Source of the DNA: Salarias fasciatus
Taxonomy: Eukaryota; Chordata; Actinopteri; Blenniiformes; Blenniidae
Reading direction: 5' to 3'
Assembly (NCBI RefSeq): GCF_902148845.1
Contig: NC_043754.1
Location: forward strand, 18,161,931 to 18,225,930
Length of the DNA stretch: 64,000 nt
Each line of letters begins with the position of its first letter. Positions within the stretch are counted from its first letter, which is position 1. A program made the position numbers and the translations under genes. The notes under the pieces were generated by a model that made no database searches, was not told where the DNA came from, and saw only the letters and a program-made list of their open reading frames with translations. This document shows, piece after piece, positions 22,685 through 35,779 of the stretch.

Positions 22685-25600
22685 GGTTGTGTCGGGCTGT
22701 GAATGCTGCTGCTCATCAGGTGAGATGGACACAAGCACAGCTCTGTATATATTTGGACAAAACATGCAAATGATATTTTAGAGATTTCTGGCATGATAAT
22801 GAGGCACAGAGCAGAACAGCACATGCAGTACAAGAGCTTTTTAGGCTGCGCGTTAAAGTAAGTTTGTTTGGGATTTTTATTCAAAACAACTGTGTTCTGA
22901 CAACTCTGTCAGTTCCGCATCAAAACACTGAGTCATTTTGGAGCAGTCAGTCACTAAATGTGAACGTGAGATTGATGGTTTTAAAAAATGGAGGATATCG
23001 ACTCCCTCGTCTGCCAGACTTGGATTATTTGGACCTGATGCAGATTTCTGTGGAAGTCATCCACGTCTTCCGACTGGCACAGTGAAAGTATAGATGTATA
23101 GATGTGTTGTAAACCACTGTGGAACTCTCAGGTAGAACATGCAGGCTCCTCACAGACAGGCGAACGGGCCTGCAGTGCTGACTGTGTCGCGATCTCTGTC
23201 CCCCTTGCAGACCTGAATACCCGGACACCAGCGGATTCACATCCTCCTTTTGTCTCAACCGACACAACTCCTGACCGGACGGTCTGAAACCCACCTCCCG
23301 CAGTACAATCTGGTTTTCAGGGACCTGGACCCAGTACACTCCCAGTTTTCAGCTGATCCACTCCACTCCATCCTTCCTTCCTTTAGGCCCCATCTGTCCT
23401 CCTTTCATTTAATCCATCTAGTGTCCCCATGTTAACTGCGCTGAGGCCTCCAGTAGCAACATTATAGATCCTGTCAGTCAGCCCTCTCTTTCTCTCTCTA
23501 AATCATTCTAAACTACAGAGAATAATGTCATTTGTCTCTGAGATTTAGGATTTATTTCTATTTAGGATAACCCAATGGTGTGTATATATACAGTCTATCG
23601 GGGAGCTGAATAATTGTATTGAATTATATATATATATATATAAATATATATAAATATAAATATATAACAGGGTTTTTAAAATGACTTTATTTGAAGTTAG
23701 TGGATGTTTATTTTTTTCCTGACCAGGATGTGTCTGCTCAGTGTTTGCGTTTTTGATCCTCAGATTTGTAAGTTTTTTTTTGGCTTTTTTTTTTTTTTTT
23801 TTTTTAAATTTCATCATTGTACCTCCTTTTCTCCGCTTGGGTCTTTCTTCATGCAGTGTTTCTTTTTTTTTGTCGCAATTTGCAAGTCTTCAAACCACAG
23901 CTGCGAGGTTGGAATAGTGCTGAGAGTGTTTCGTGGCTACGTTACGTTCGTTATTCTCCCGACCCTTTGACATAAGGTTCCGTTCAAACCTCAATACGTT
24001 GAGGCGTTTCTAAGCTTTTCTGCTGCTTTGTGAGTTTGCGTGTGCGTGTGTGAGTGTATGTGTGTGTGGCTGCGCGTTTCCATTTGTGAGTGTGTGCATA
24101 GATATTTGTGTGTTTGTGTAATCTATTAGGTCATCGAGGTTTTTTAGCCATATTCTCTCAAATCATTTCAACCTTTTCAGTTTCATCGGGCTGTTTAGAA
24201 CTGCCAAAAGGCGCAGTCGTCCAAGATTATGCCTGAATGGAAGCGTGCAGTGATGCATCCGCACGCATGCAGAGAGAGGGAGCGAGAAATTGAGCACAGG
24301 TTGAGGTTGCAGTGCGTCACTCTTGCAGAGGAGAATCAGCAGCAGACAACTGGAAGAGCCATAAATGAGTGTGGGACCGTTTCTTTTATCGAGCCGACAG
24401 TGACACACACACACACACACACACAGACACACACTGTCGCTCTGCATCTATTCTCGCACCCTTTTGTGTCATCTCCAGTGGATAAATGATCTTATCCAGC
24501 AATAGCAATAACTACCATGACACGCCGGTCCCTCCGTTGTCACTGCAGGTCCACCCTGCTCTCTGATCTGCTCCCGTCTCGAGGACAGCTCCGGTAAAGT
24601 AGAGCCGAGCCAGAAGTCAAGAGCAGTCAAGCTGCTGGTCAATTTTTTTTTTCCTTTGATGATGGTTTTATTGTGTCTGTCTTCGAGTGAGGTGGTTTTT
24701 CTCTGGAATCTGAAGCCTGTTGTTGTGCTACCGTGTTTTGTTTAGTTTTTTTTTTGGGGTATATGCATGAGTGTCCATGAGTGCTCTACAGTGGTGTGTG
24801 TGTGTCTGTGTGGAGATCTGAAGCCGGCCGGGCGCAGAAAAAGAAACGAGGGGAGTGATAACAGCGGGCACTATCCTCCTTCCTGTTATTGACACATTCG
24901 CCTCCTTTGACTTTATTTACTGTTTCTTTTGCTTTTTCCCCATCCTCTGTCTGCTCCGCTGTGTCAACATGTTTCAATGGTGTGGAAACCCTAAAGAGTG
25001 AAACACAGAACAGCAGCATCCGAAAAATCTAAAACAAATCACTGAAAAACTATTAATATGAGCGCAAGTTCCACTGAGTGACAACAATTGGAAACTTAAA
25101 AACAACGCTTTCAGTCGATATTTAATGTTTTTCATTATTTGTCGACAAACGTCAGGAAATGCCGACGTTTGACTTCATGCTGTGCATTAATCTGAAGGTC
25201 TGCTGTGTAAAATATCTTTATTGTTGTTTGGATCAGCTTTTTGTGCTGAATTTAACTCAGTCCGTACATCCCTTCACAGTTAAAAAGAAGACAAGATTTT
25301 CGTGCAGACTTTTTTATAACACACAGCAAGCATATATCCGGAAATCCAAATCCATATAATACTCTGTTTTTAAATATGCCCTCAGAATTATGATTTAAAC
25401 AATCTATGATACATCAAGCTTAAAATTGGTGCATTTTCTGTGGTTTACTCTTTGGGGAAAACACTAGTGGGAGACTTTCACATCCATCCATGAAGCATCT
25501 CGCTCAGTGTCTGTGGGGCTACTAACTGAAATAAGGAGATTTGTGGATGTACTGTATGTATTGACCTTGTAAATAGTAAATAAATCAGTGTAGATGAACA

Positions 25601-26590
25601 CATATATATAGATCAGACTGTCCTGCCAAACCCCACAGCACACCCTGTCACTCGGACCGCAGCGACCTCTCACACAGGGAGCGTAGAGCTAGAGCCGCTG
25701 AAATCTAGTGAAATCTAACAGAATATTGTCAACGGTAGTCATGAAGAAGTCCATTCTTACACTTCGTCATGGGCGATCTTAGGACTCTCGAGCAAAAAAA
25801 CAGTGAGCTGCTGTGTGGTTTGTAGAAGATATTACCGAAACCTGACCTCTTCCTGGTGTTAGCCCCTCCCACCCCCGCCCCGCCCCCGCCTCTCCCAGGG
25901 GGGGCCACGTCTTGTTGGCAGGACAGTGCATAAATATATATATTTTTGTTCTGAATGTTGTCGTACCTCTGTTGTCAGTCTCTGAACTACACTTGCTTCT
26001 CTCGCTGAAACAGAAATCTTACGGCGGCAGCTCGGGTCAGTTCATTGATCCACGTAATTAGCTGACGGTGGCGGCCCAATTCGAAGCCTCCATGCGAGCC
26101 AGATCCTGCCCTCCCGCGGTTCGTGAGGAGGGGATTATCCTACATTTTGGAGCCGCTTCTCCCGGGGGCTGTGGTGTCAGGGTTTACAGCTACACAGAGG
26201 AAGTGGAGGGAAAAAAAAAAAAAAAAAAAAAAAGGCGATTTTAATGTGGTCGTGTAAAAACAGATTCTGACAGTCGGTCCATTTTAAAAACTTTCTGAGA
26301 GAACGTGGTTTCACAGAGACAATCTCATAGTTATCTGTTGTTAGATTCCTCAATTTATAATCAGAGTATGAAACCAAACGATTCCATATTCCCAAACTGT
26401 TTTTAAATGGTAAAAACTCTCTCTGGTTCTCTCTCTCTGACTTTCTCTGACTCTCACTCCTGTTAACTTGTCTCCTGTTTTTTCTTTCTTTTATTGTGAA
26501 TTCGTGCCTTTTTGTCATCTTATCTTCGAAATACACTACTGTACATTGGAGACGTAAAAACATGAATAAAAAGAAGCAGAGCAACTGTAC
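22685..26590 (+). other. pitpna: long 3' UTR of pitpna (inferred)
   Basis: No coding exon is seen after the stop codon. Candidate ends are AATAAA at 25579-25584 and at 26565-26570, the latter followed by GT-rich sequence. The stretch holds a TA tract near 23626-23668, a CA tract near 24403-24434 and an A-run near 26210-26233. Long 3' UTRs are usual for this gene family. The extent is inferred. Confidence 0.5.
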
Positions 26591-26599
26591 ATCACTTCT

Positions 26600-29500
26600 T
26601 TTTGGTTGTTTTTTTATTTTTAGATCAGCACAGAAGCAATGATGTCCTCAGATTTGGAAAAGGATCTTTTAATGCTGGATTTCTTGCAAATTTCAGAAGC
26701 TTTTCGGAGTCAGAAATGTGCAAAACTTGTAACAAAATCAAAAAGGTGAGCGTGAGTATCGGCTCCCAGCAGAGACCCCCTCCTGTTTGTTTTAGATGTT
26801 TATTTTCTCTAAAGCCTGTTTCAGATTAAATGGGCATAGCTTCTCAGCAATATGAGAAATAACTGCTCTTATTGTTTGTTTGAGTCGGGAAATTCTTAAA
26901 ACATTCAGCAAATACAGTGCTAAGTACTGCGTGACCAAATGTGGAAAATATAAAACCTGATAATTGGTTTATATTTTTAGAAAAAAAAAAAAAAAACCTT
27001 TAAGAAGCTTGAATAGTGTTGAACTTTCCACTGTAGCACGGGGGAGTGTAACATCATTTCATCTCACTTCATGGTGTTGCTTTTCAAGCCTGGCAAGCTG
27101 TTGAAAAGCGTTCGATTGATTAATAGAACAATGATACTTTATCCTCAACACAAGTAATTTACACATGATCACATAATGTGACAAAAACAACCAAGAAAAA
27201 TAGAATCCATCAGGTGAATTGGCGTCCCTCCTGTAGCTGTAAAAAAAGAAAGCCGAGCCGCTGACAGCAGCTTCTGCTCACATGCATACACGAACACTGT
27301 AGGCAGGGTAAAATTAATCAGGCTTTGGATGGCAAAGATTACTTTAAATCCTGATTATGAGGCAGAAGAGGAGCCAGGATGGAGCCGCTACACATTTTGT
27401 GAGATGTTGATGAGACACGACACAGTGTGTGGGTGTTTGGGTGGAAATATCTGAAACGGCAAACGTCACTGAGCCTTTATGTTGTTTATCTGTTTCCAGT
27501 GCTTGGTGGTTTTCACTCCCCGGTCAATTCAGGCAGTGAAACACAAATAAAGGGGGCTGGATCCGAAATATTTTTTCCATCCAAATGATGAATAACAGAG
27601 ATATTTTCTTTAGGACAACCTTGAAAGAGCAGTTTGACCTTTTGGAAAACAGCCTTACACGCTCTTATGTTGATGGAAAAAGTGTACACTGAAACCCTCA
27701 GGATTGCAGCGTCAGGCTGGAATAAATCCCTCTATACTGCTTCATACATATTAAGGTAAAGGGGAGCTGATGGTGGTCTGGGCGATAGAACCTGGACAGT
27801 TTCATCACAGGGGGAAAAACAGAGCGGCAGACAGTGACACACTCACAGAGACACCAGTCAATCTGAAGGATTTGGGAGAAACTGCTCAATTTGTTGCAAC
27901 AGAGCGAAAGGCGCACCTTAAACATTCCATAATGTTAAGAGAGTGAGGGATTATTTATGAATATACAAAGGAGGTCCTTAGTGCAACAAATGCCATGCGT
28001 CATGGTGACATGGACAAAACAGACATGTTCTTTCATGAACACTTTCTCTCCGGGACCTTAACCAACCTGGGATAAGAGCTTGATCCGATGTTACGCTTTA
28101 AGCCAGAGAAAGTTGAGTGTAGGACCTTGCACCCAGGAGGGGAGCAGTGGAGAACAAAGAGGGAACCCAAAAGGGAAATAAAACAGTCCAACAACGGGGC
28201 TCAAGGTAGGAAAACACATCCAGTCTCTTGACTCCCCTTTGGAGACCTTTGTCATCTGTACAGACGGGGTGTGCAGATATCTCCGGACGCCACAAGAGAT
28301 ACACACCGACAAAGGTAACTATTCTCTTGTTTTTGTCCTCAGCTGGTTGTTTTTGAATTATTTACAGTGATTCTTTATGAAACTTGTTGCTCATTATGTT
28401 CTCTTTCCTGAACAACCCTGGTTTTGGTAAGTCCTGGTTTTGGTGCTCACAGTCATTCTTAAAGTAGACATACATTAAAAAAAAAAAAAAAAAAAACACC
28501 ACATAGTTTATCATTTTGTTTCCAGGAACAGAAATGACCTGTAAAAACTAAAATATTTAAATTGCATAAAGTGTATATTATGTAAGCTTAATTTATCAAA
28601 TTCAAAATAGCATTTAATGAAATATATGTAGGCAGGCAGTTTTTTGTTTTTTTTTTCAAAATATTGGTTTAGTTTTTGGGATCTAATCTTATCACCTCAA
28701 CACTAGCTAATCTTCACTTTAAACCACACCAAACTTACTCAACCAGTCAAGGTAATATCAGGAAGTGGTTTTGGTTTCACAGCTAACAGTTATTTTTGAG
28801 GTTGAATCACATGTCTATTGAATTTAAGAAGCATTTCGTGGCTAATAGGACATACTGCCCTCCAGAAGTAATGAACACTAAAAAGTAAATACATAATACC
28901 GAGTCAGGATATTGTGAAGAAGTGTATTTAGTACTTTCAGAAGGAACAAACCTAATTCCAGTTTAACTTGTAGCCCACTGGTGGCCGTAGCAAAACCGTT
29001 ACCTGTGAGTATAGTCAACAAAATTCCCTGACATATGACAAAAATAAAATGTTTATATATAGTTGACTAGTCGAATAAATACTTAATATATTTCACCAAG
29101 TTCAAATATCACTACTATTTTACCAAAACATATGAACATGGTTGCAATCATTTGAACTTGCAGGTTTTAATACTTGTGAAAGCTATCGATCGTGCACATT
29201 TTGGACATTTAGATCCATTATTTGTGCAGCAAAATCAGTAGCTCATCACCCAAAAGCTCCTGGTATCACATCTGACCTCAAGGTCAGTTTACTGTGTCAC
29301 TGATTTCCTTTGTACACTGCATATTCACTAATTGTCAGCAATTTTTTTTAATACATTAGATATTAATTTCTCTGTTAGACACACTTAGCAATAAAATAGG
29401 TTTTACAGAGGTTTTTCAGAGCAGGACTCAGAAGTGTGTGTGTGTTTACATGTGATCTGTAGGGCACTGTCACTTTAACATGGCTGAAGCCAACCATGAT

Positions 29501-29690
29501 TAGAGATGATTACAAAGCCATTTCAGAAATGACTTTCAGGCATCCCTGTCAGGTTTGGCTTTGTCTATTTTGTTTATATTTGCGGGCTCTGGTCCATGCT
29601 CCTGGTAAGCTGGCTGCAATAAGGCCATAGCAGGTCTGTCTGGTATGTGTGGACCCTCTTTGTTGTTCAAGCCTCTTTTTTTTTTTTGTG
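26600..29690. other. pitpna-inpp5k intergenic region
   Basis: Mostly AT-rich, with no protein-coding exon that I can support. A GTAACT donor at 28315 follows about 250 bp of less AT-rich sequence and might end a 5' non-coding exon of inpp5k. That is only a possibility. Confidence 0.45.
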
Positions 29691-29711
29691 ATTGTGCCCA
29701 CAGGGGAGGAA

Positions 29712-29755
29712 ATGAGTGCTGCAAAATTCCGAAGTGGAGGAAAAGACAAGTGCAG
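29712..29755 (+). CDS. inpp5k: alternative first coding exon of inpp5k
   Basis: An ATG at 29712 opens 44 nt encoding MSAAKFRSGGKDKC plus two bases (AG), followed by the donor GTAAGG. A strong polypyrimidine-CAG acceptor ends at 29703, so this exon has a non-coding exon before it. The phase (two bases left over) is the one needed to join the exon at 31726, giving [12 protein letters not shown]. That resembles the human INPP5K start (MSSRKLSGPKGRR, then a HVVTWNVA-like strand) better than the 31227 exon does. Using this start the protein is 461 residues, close to human 448. Confidence 0.7.
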
Positions 29756-31226
29756 GTAAGGTCAACAGGAACTCGAGTTAAGAATTAAAAGTTAGAGCCA
29801 GGAAGAATGAAAAGAGCGCCGTAGTGCAGGTGGAAAAAGGGTGCATGGATCCAGAAAAAGAGAATGTAACCCTGCTGTGCAATGTCGAAATGCCTAATCT
29901 TTTTAAGTAGCTTGTGCCTGCTGACTCTCAGACTTTGCATGACTCTGTGATAAAACTTAAATAGCCTCCTATTCATCATTGCTCACCAGTGAACCTCTTG
30001 GTTATCCACTTAACACCTGCTTGCTAAAGAATTTGCTTTAAGTCTCCACATGTGACTCTTGATATAGCAGGGACAATCTGGACACCAACAGTTAAATAGG
30101 TTATTGTTTAAAAAAAAAATAGGGAGAATATTAATTATAGACATGATATGATGGATTTCAAGACAATGTTCATATCTGAAAACAAAGTCGTAAACATTTC
30201 AGTTAATTAACTAGAAATGATCCTCCTGGCATTTCTTTGGAAAAACAGGTTTATTAATACTAGCAGCTTGTTGCTGAAATCCCAATGTGGCAATTATTAT
30301 CTAACAATATTATGTCTGAAATCTTTAAACCACTCAGGAAAACTGTACTGTAGCTGCTAATTGCTGAAAAATGTGCCTCTAAAGCTGTTATGTAATTTGC
30401 TCCGATGAACTGTGCTGCAAAACTTGTTGATTTCAATAAATTGAGCTTTTGTCCTGGGGAACCTTCCATGTCTCTGTTCGAAATTTACAAAAAGCACATT
30501 GAACCCTCTCGTCTCTTTGTGGGTTTGCAAAGATAACCTTTCACCTATATGAGAAGAGCTTGGATTGGGGCCAAAAGAAGCTAATGCTATTGTGTGATGG
30601 TGGGGTAACGTCTATTGTTCTCAGCTGATAGAGTAAACACGGCTAGTAAACCTCTTAGGGATCTGAGGTGTTGCCCAAGTCTTGCAACACTCTTCATAAT
30701 GATGGCGGATCAGCCTCCAGTCCTCCTCTGTCACCGTGACAACACACACCCGCAGCAGAATCTAGCGCACACTCACATGTCTGCGATTATGCTCCAAATC
30801 GGACTCATTCTTGCCCACATTCCTGAGTGGACCCCACCGCTCTGGACCATCGTTGCTTCATCGTTGCATGACCACACAGAACTTGGCCAGAGACAGAGTC
30901 GCACTGGCACAGTCGCACTTCACCCTGGGCTTTTACGCTTTTCTTTTTTTTTTTTCTTTTTTCCTCTCCTGACCACTTTGGCCAGAGAGTTGACTAACAA
31001 GGAATCCGTTCATATTATTTCCAGTACCCTGGATAGAGTAGGGGGCCTCTTGCATGAAATGGCTGCAATTATCCCAAGCAAAGAAGCCTGAAGAGAAATC
31101 AAACAAATCTTCTGCTGGATTTTGCTTCGTCGCTTCGACTTTTAATAGAGCCGCGTTTCTAACCTGTGGGATATACGATTAGGAAACAACAAGGACAGTC
31201 TTCTTCCCCCCCCCCGATCTTCAAAG

Positions 31227-34200
31227 ATGGACCTTTGGACAGACAGTCCACGTGCGCGCTCAGACAGCATGAGCAGCTCCGCATCTCAGGGCTCGAGGTC
31301 GAAGACAGTCCTCCGCCAGCGTCTGTCCCAGCTGATGACCTGCATAGAAGACCTGAGTTCAGACGATGAAGCCAGCGAAGAAGTGTCGCGCACTTTGGAT
31401 GAAGCCTTTCAGCTCTGCGGACGCTTCATCCCCTGCGACACATTCAGGTTGACGAGCACACATGCTCACTCACGCACACGCACGGCTGCTCACAGGAGTA
31501 TTCTAAATCTTCCTGATTTCAGCACCGTCAAAAACATGTTTTCTGTTAAGTTCGTCCAGGTTTCTGAAGTATAATCAACCTGATGAATGTTTAAATGTGT
31601 AATATAGAAATGAAAGGACAAAAGGTGGAATCCTTTAGAAATGTGTGGAACTTCAGAAAACTGTTACTGGATTGGTGTTTATAGTTCATTGTTCTTTTTT
31701 TTTGTGTCAAACTCTCTTATCGCAGGCTGCACATGGTGACCTGGAATGTCGCCACGGCGGAGCCTCCTGAGGACGTCACCTCTTTACTGCAGCTTGATGT
31801 CCAACCACCCACAGACCTCTATGTGATCGGGTGAAAATTAACATATTATGTGATTTTAAATAAGTGTTTTTTTTTTTTTCAAGCAATTATCAAACTCACA
31901 GCAAGTAGGGAGTAATGACGTGTGTTTTGTTTGTGCTGTACATGTCAGTCTGCAGGAGGTGAATGCGACTCCTGTGAGATTCATCTCAGACCTGATAGTG
32001 GAGGACTCGTGGAGCCATGTCTTCATGGACACGTTGGCACCCAGAGGGTTTGTCAAGGTGAGAGGAAATTTTAATATATCAATAGTGTGTTAATAAACAT
32101 GTTGTGTTATTAATTTGTTTTTCAATACAATGAATTGCATACAGTTATACTGACCTTTATTTTACACAAGTACAGTGATCTGAATGAACCGATTCATGCT
32201 TTCTGCTGTTTCCCATCCATCTGTAGGTGACATCTGTGAGGATGCAAGGTTTACTGCTGCTTGTTTTCGCCAAACAAGTTCATCTCCCTTACATCAGGAA
32301 CATCCGGACCACCTACACTCGTACCGGCATCTATGGATACTGGGTATGATTCAAATCAGAGAACTGGTTAGCCCTCAAGCTTGTAAACAAGAACTTGCAT
32401 TAAGCTGTGCACACAAGGAATCCTGTTGGCATGGGACGCCGCTGGGTTTAAACACTTGATGAAAGGCCTATTGTGTTTGATTAGCGGAATGTGTAACAGC
32501 TTAGACGGAATGAACTCAGAGAGAGCAATCAAAATCTTGCCCTTTCAAACAGGAAAAGGCAAATTGTTCAATCTAATCCAGATTATATTCAGAAATCAAA
32601 TCATGTAGTATTAGATATGTAGTATTCAAATATTTGATTTAGATTTTCCGTCATGGCGGTATTCTTTCTCTGCTGTGTCTGTCTCAGGGTAATAAAGGAG
32701 GAGTGTCAGTTCGGTTTTCGTTCTACGGCCACCTGGTGTGTTTCCTGAACTGCCACCTTGCGGCTCACATGAACTACGCTTTGCAGCGTGTTGATGAGTT
32801 TGAGCACATCCTGGAAACGCAAGACTTTGACATCGAAGACGCCCCGCAGATCAGGGACCACAAGTCAGTGCAAATGCACAGAGGCACACTGATCTGTACA
32901 CCGGAGGGGTGGTTCGAATGAAATGAAGCTGTTTTCTTCCAGGGTGGTGTTCTGCTTTGGTGATCTGAACTTCCGGATTGCAGACCACGGCTTGCACTTT
33001 CTCCGCTCATCCATCAACAGCGGTCGCCTGAATCTTCTGTGGGATAAAGACCAGGTATTATGGTGCAGTCAGCGCACGCACGCACGCAAAGCTGCACAAT
33101 TCCTGATGGATTTCATGTTCCTGCAGCTCATCATGATGAGGAAGAAGGAGCCGTTCCTGCAGGAGTTTGAGGAAGGGCCTCTGAATTTTAAGCCCACCTA
33201 CAAATTTGACCGGAACTCCGACACCTATGACACCAGGTAACTTGTGCTGCTTCGCAGGCAGAAACATTACACAGAAACATTTAACACCTTTTACAAAGTT
33301 CTTCTGCACTCTTGTTTTGACTTTCATTTTGCACAGAGCTTCAAAGACTTGGTTGGGTTTTACGTAAGGCACTTCTTTTGTGTTGCATGTCCTTCACTTC
33401 ATTTAGTTTGTCATCCACCACGCCATTTCCCCCCAAGCTTTTACCACTGTGTATCGAGCCCTTAAGGCACACTAATCCGGAACCCAGAGCAGTCACAGTT
33501 TATCTAAAGATGGAGTCGGGAGAAACTCTTTCTTGAGTCAAATCCATTGCTGACACGAGCACCGTGTATGTGTCTCTCTCAGAAAGCGTACTCTCGCGCT
33601 GCCCCTAACCATGTACAGACCCCGGCCCCTGCAGCGCTGCAGCACCACCCTCTCCTTCCTCCTCATCTCCCTCACCTGGGGGCTGCTCTCTGTATGGTTG
33701 GGGGCATGGTACAGGGAGCTAGACCCGCCAAGGTGGGTGTCTCCACAGATATGCTCTGGAGATAAAGGGAAAACCTGTTTAAAACAATAAAATTGCACCC
33801 TGGAGGTGATCGAAATATAACGTCTTAAGACAAAGTTTATGGAGACCCTGGTGTGAATGACAACATGCACATGGATTCAGTTAACATAAAAACCTGATGA
33901 ATTTCAGACATAATCTGTAAATTCATCAGATCTACACGCCGTCTTTTATCCAGCACCCCACTGTCTGTAGCTAATGCATGTGTGGCTTTTTATAGTGATT
34001 TAGTGTATATGGAAGCTGCAATACCATGCCAGATGGTTAAGTTCTATTGCAGACACCATCATTTCCCCATCTGTCTGCACTGCATGTGTTTGTGTGCTTG
34101 TGCTGTTTATTATTTGTTTCCAATGCCTTTATGTAAGACGTGTGACCTAGTTTCAAGACGATATCTATGACAATTGGTCCTAACAGGTACGTTGAAGGAT

Positions 34201-35236
34201 TTTCAATGAACCTCAGACAGGAATTGTGTAAGCAACCACTGAATTTACTTTGCTCAGTGGGAAGAAGAGGAAACCGGCCTGGACGGACCGGATCCTCTGG
34301 CGGATCAAACCAAAGAGCTTGCCATCGGAGGGTGACGATGATGAGAAGGCATCGACCTCCACGGACGACGGACAGGATGAGTGCCCGATCTTGGTGACCC
34401 AGGACAAATACACCAGCGACATGAGCTACGGAGTCAGCGACCACAAGCCCGTCATCGCCACCTTCAGTGTGGAGGTGAGATTTGCGTATTTTCATCTCTA
34501 AAGCAAAATCTGAGCTTTTCTAGTATGGTAACGTGTCTCCTGTTTCCTTTCATATTTCCCTCAGCTGAAGAAAGGCTTTGACACGGCGCTGGTGCACGTG
34601 TCTCCTGTGGGTGTGTGGAGTGCAGACCAGGACGCGCTCCTGACCTACACCGTCCAGGAGGACTTCATGTCTTCCACATGGGACTGGATTGGTTTGTACA
34701 AGGTACTTTCAAAGGAGGAAAAAAACAGACAAACTGATTAAACATTGAGATACAAAATGAGTTTGAAATGGTGGGCTTTGCTGATCTGTAGGTGGGATTC
34801 AAAAGTGCAACTGACTATGAAACCTTTGTTTGGGTTCGGGAAGGTGAGCTGCCCGAGACAAATGAAGTCATACAGGTAAAGTGTGGATTATGCATTTGTT
34901 TCATGTTTTGACAAATGCGTGGAGCATGCACGCTTCATTAACATGCATGTGTTGCAGATTTCTGTGGATAAGGATGAGATCCCCCTGCTGGGGGGTCAGT
35001 ATGTTTTGGGTTATTACAGCACAAACATGCAAAGTATCATTGGCCTCAGCTCCAGCTTCCAGGTGAGGGCAACATTAAAAAGAGTGGTGTTTGTGGATTA
35101 ACAAAGTGTTTCTATTCTATTTTATTCTTTTCTATTTTACAATTGCAACTGTGTTTGGCGCCTGCAGATCCTGGAGTCAAAGCGTGCTGTCATGGAAGGA
35201 CTGGTTCCCGAGGATGTCAACGGGCTGAACAAATAG
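31227..35236 (+). CDS. inpp5k: inositol polyphosphate 5-phosphatase K (SKIP)
   Basis: Removes the 5-phosphate from PI(4,5)P2 and PI(3,4,5)P3 at ER and plasma-membrane sites and dampens insulin/AKT signalling. Coding exons: 31227-31447, 31726-31830, 31949-32057, 32227-32343, 32688-32863, 32943-33054, 33127-33236, 34258-34474, 34565-34702, 34792-34875, 34958-35062, 35168-35236. They total 1563 nt, or 520 residues. Catalytic-family motifs are present in order: [53 protein letters not shown] and [10 protein letters not shown]. The C-terminal third is a SKICH domain ([17 protein letters not shown]), the hallmark of INPP5K. The first exon used here gives a 74-residue Ser/Asp-rich N-terminus. The exon at 29712 is an alternative start with the mammalian-like N-terminus. 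It follows pitpna, as in human. Confidence 0.95.
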
Positions 35237-35748
35237 GATCTGGTTCATTGCCACGCCACATCTTATTCCTCTCGACTGCAGCGTCACACAGATCTCATTT
35301 TGTGGTTTTCTGATAATTCGTTTGAAAAAAACAAAAATAGTGGTCCTGTGCCAATGTGCCAATGTGGAATCTGCAATGTGTTATGGATGTTTTGGCCTTT
35401 AGGATGCACCCAAGAATAGATTCTCTGTAAAAGCTCATCATGACCTTTGAACCCACAGGCCTTTTTAGCCTGTTCGGTGATCGACTGTATGGCCCTTTTT
35501 AAAATGCATTTACTTTTGTTTCAGATGCTAGTCTGCTTTTCAGTGGACTTTTTGGTCAAATTATGCTTGAACATAGTTGTATATTTTGAGTCAGTTTACA
35601 CTGAAGAAATTAAGGTCTTATCTCAATCTGTCAATCAAAAAGCATTACTGTGTATAAAAATCTGTGTTGAAGCTGACTGTTTCATGTTCAGTGTACTGAT
35701 CCTCAAATATTTCCATCACCTTCTACACCCAAGTGCTTCTGAAATTCA

Positions 35749-35754
35749 AATAAA
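35749..35754 (+). terminator. inpp5k: poly(A) signal of inpp5k
   Basis: AATAAA 513 bp after the stop codon, with GT-rich sequence downstream (TCTTTGTGTG). A second AATAAA lies near 35913. The non-coding stretch 35237-35770 is read as the 3' UTR. Confidence 0.6.
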
Positions 35755-35779
35755 GATTGAAAACAAGTCCCTTATTAAT

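Noticed and set aside
30615-31091. A 158-codon open frame before the inpp5k 31227 exon
   Set aside because: It has a low-complexity Phe run, no recognisable domain and no supporting splice pattern. It is more likely 5' UTR or intronic sequence of inpp5k.
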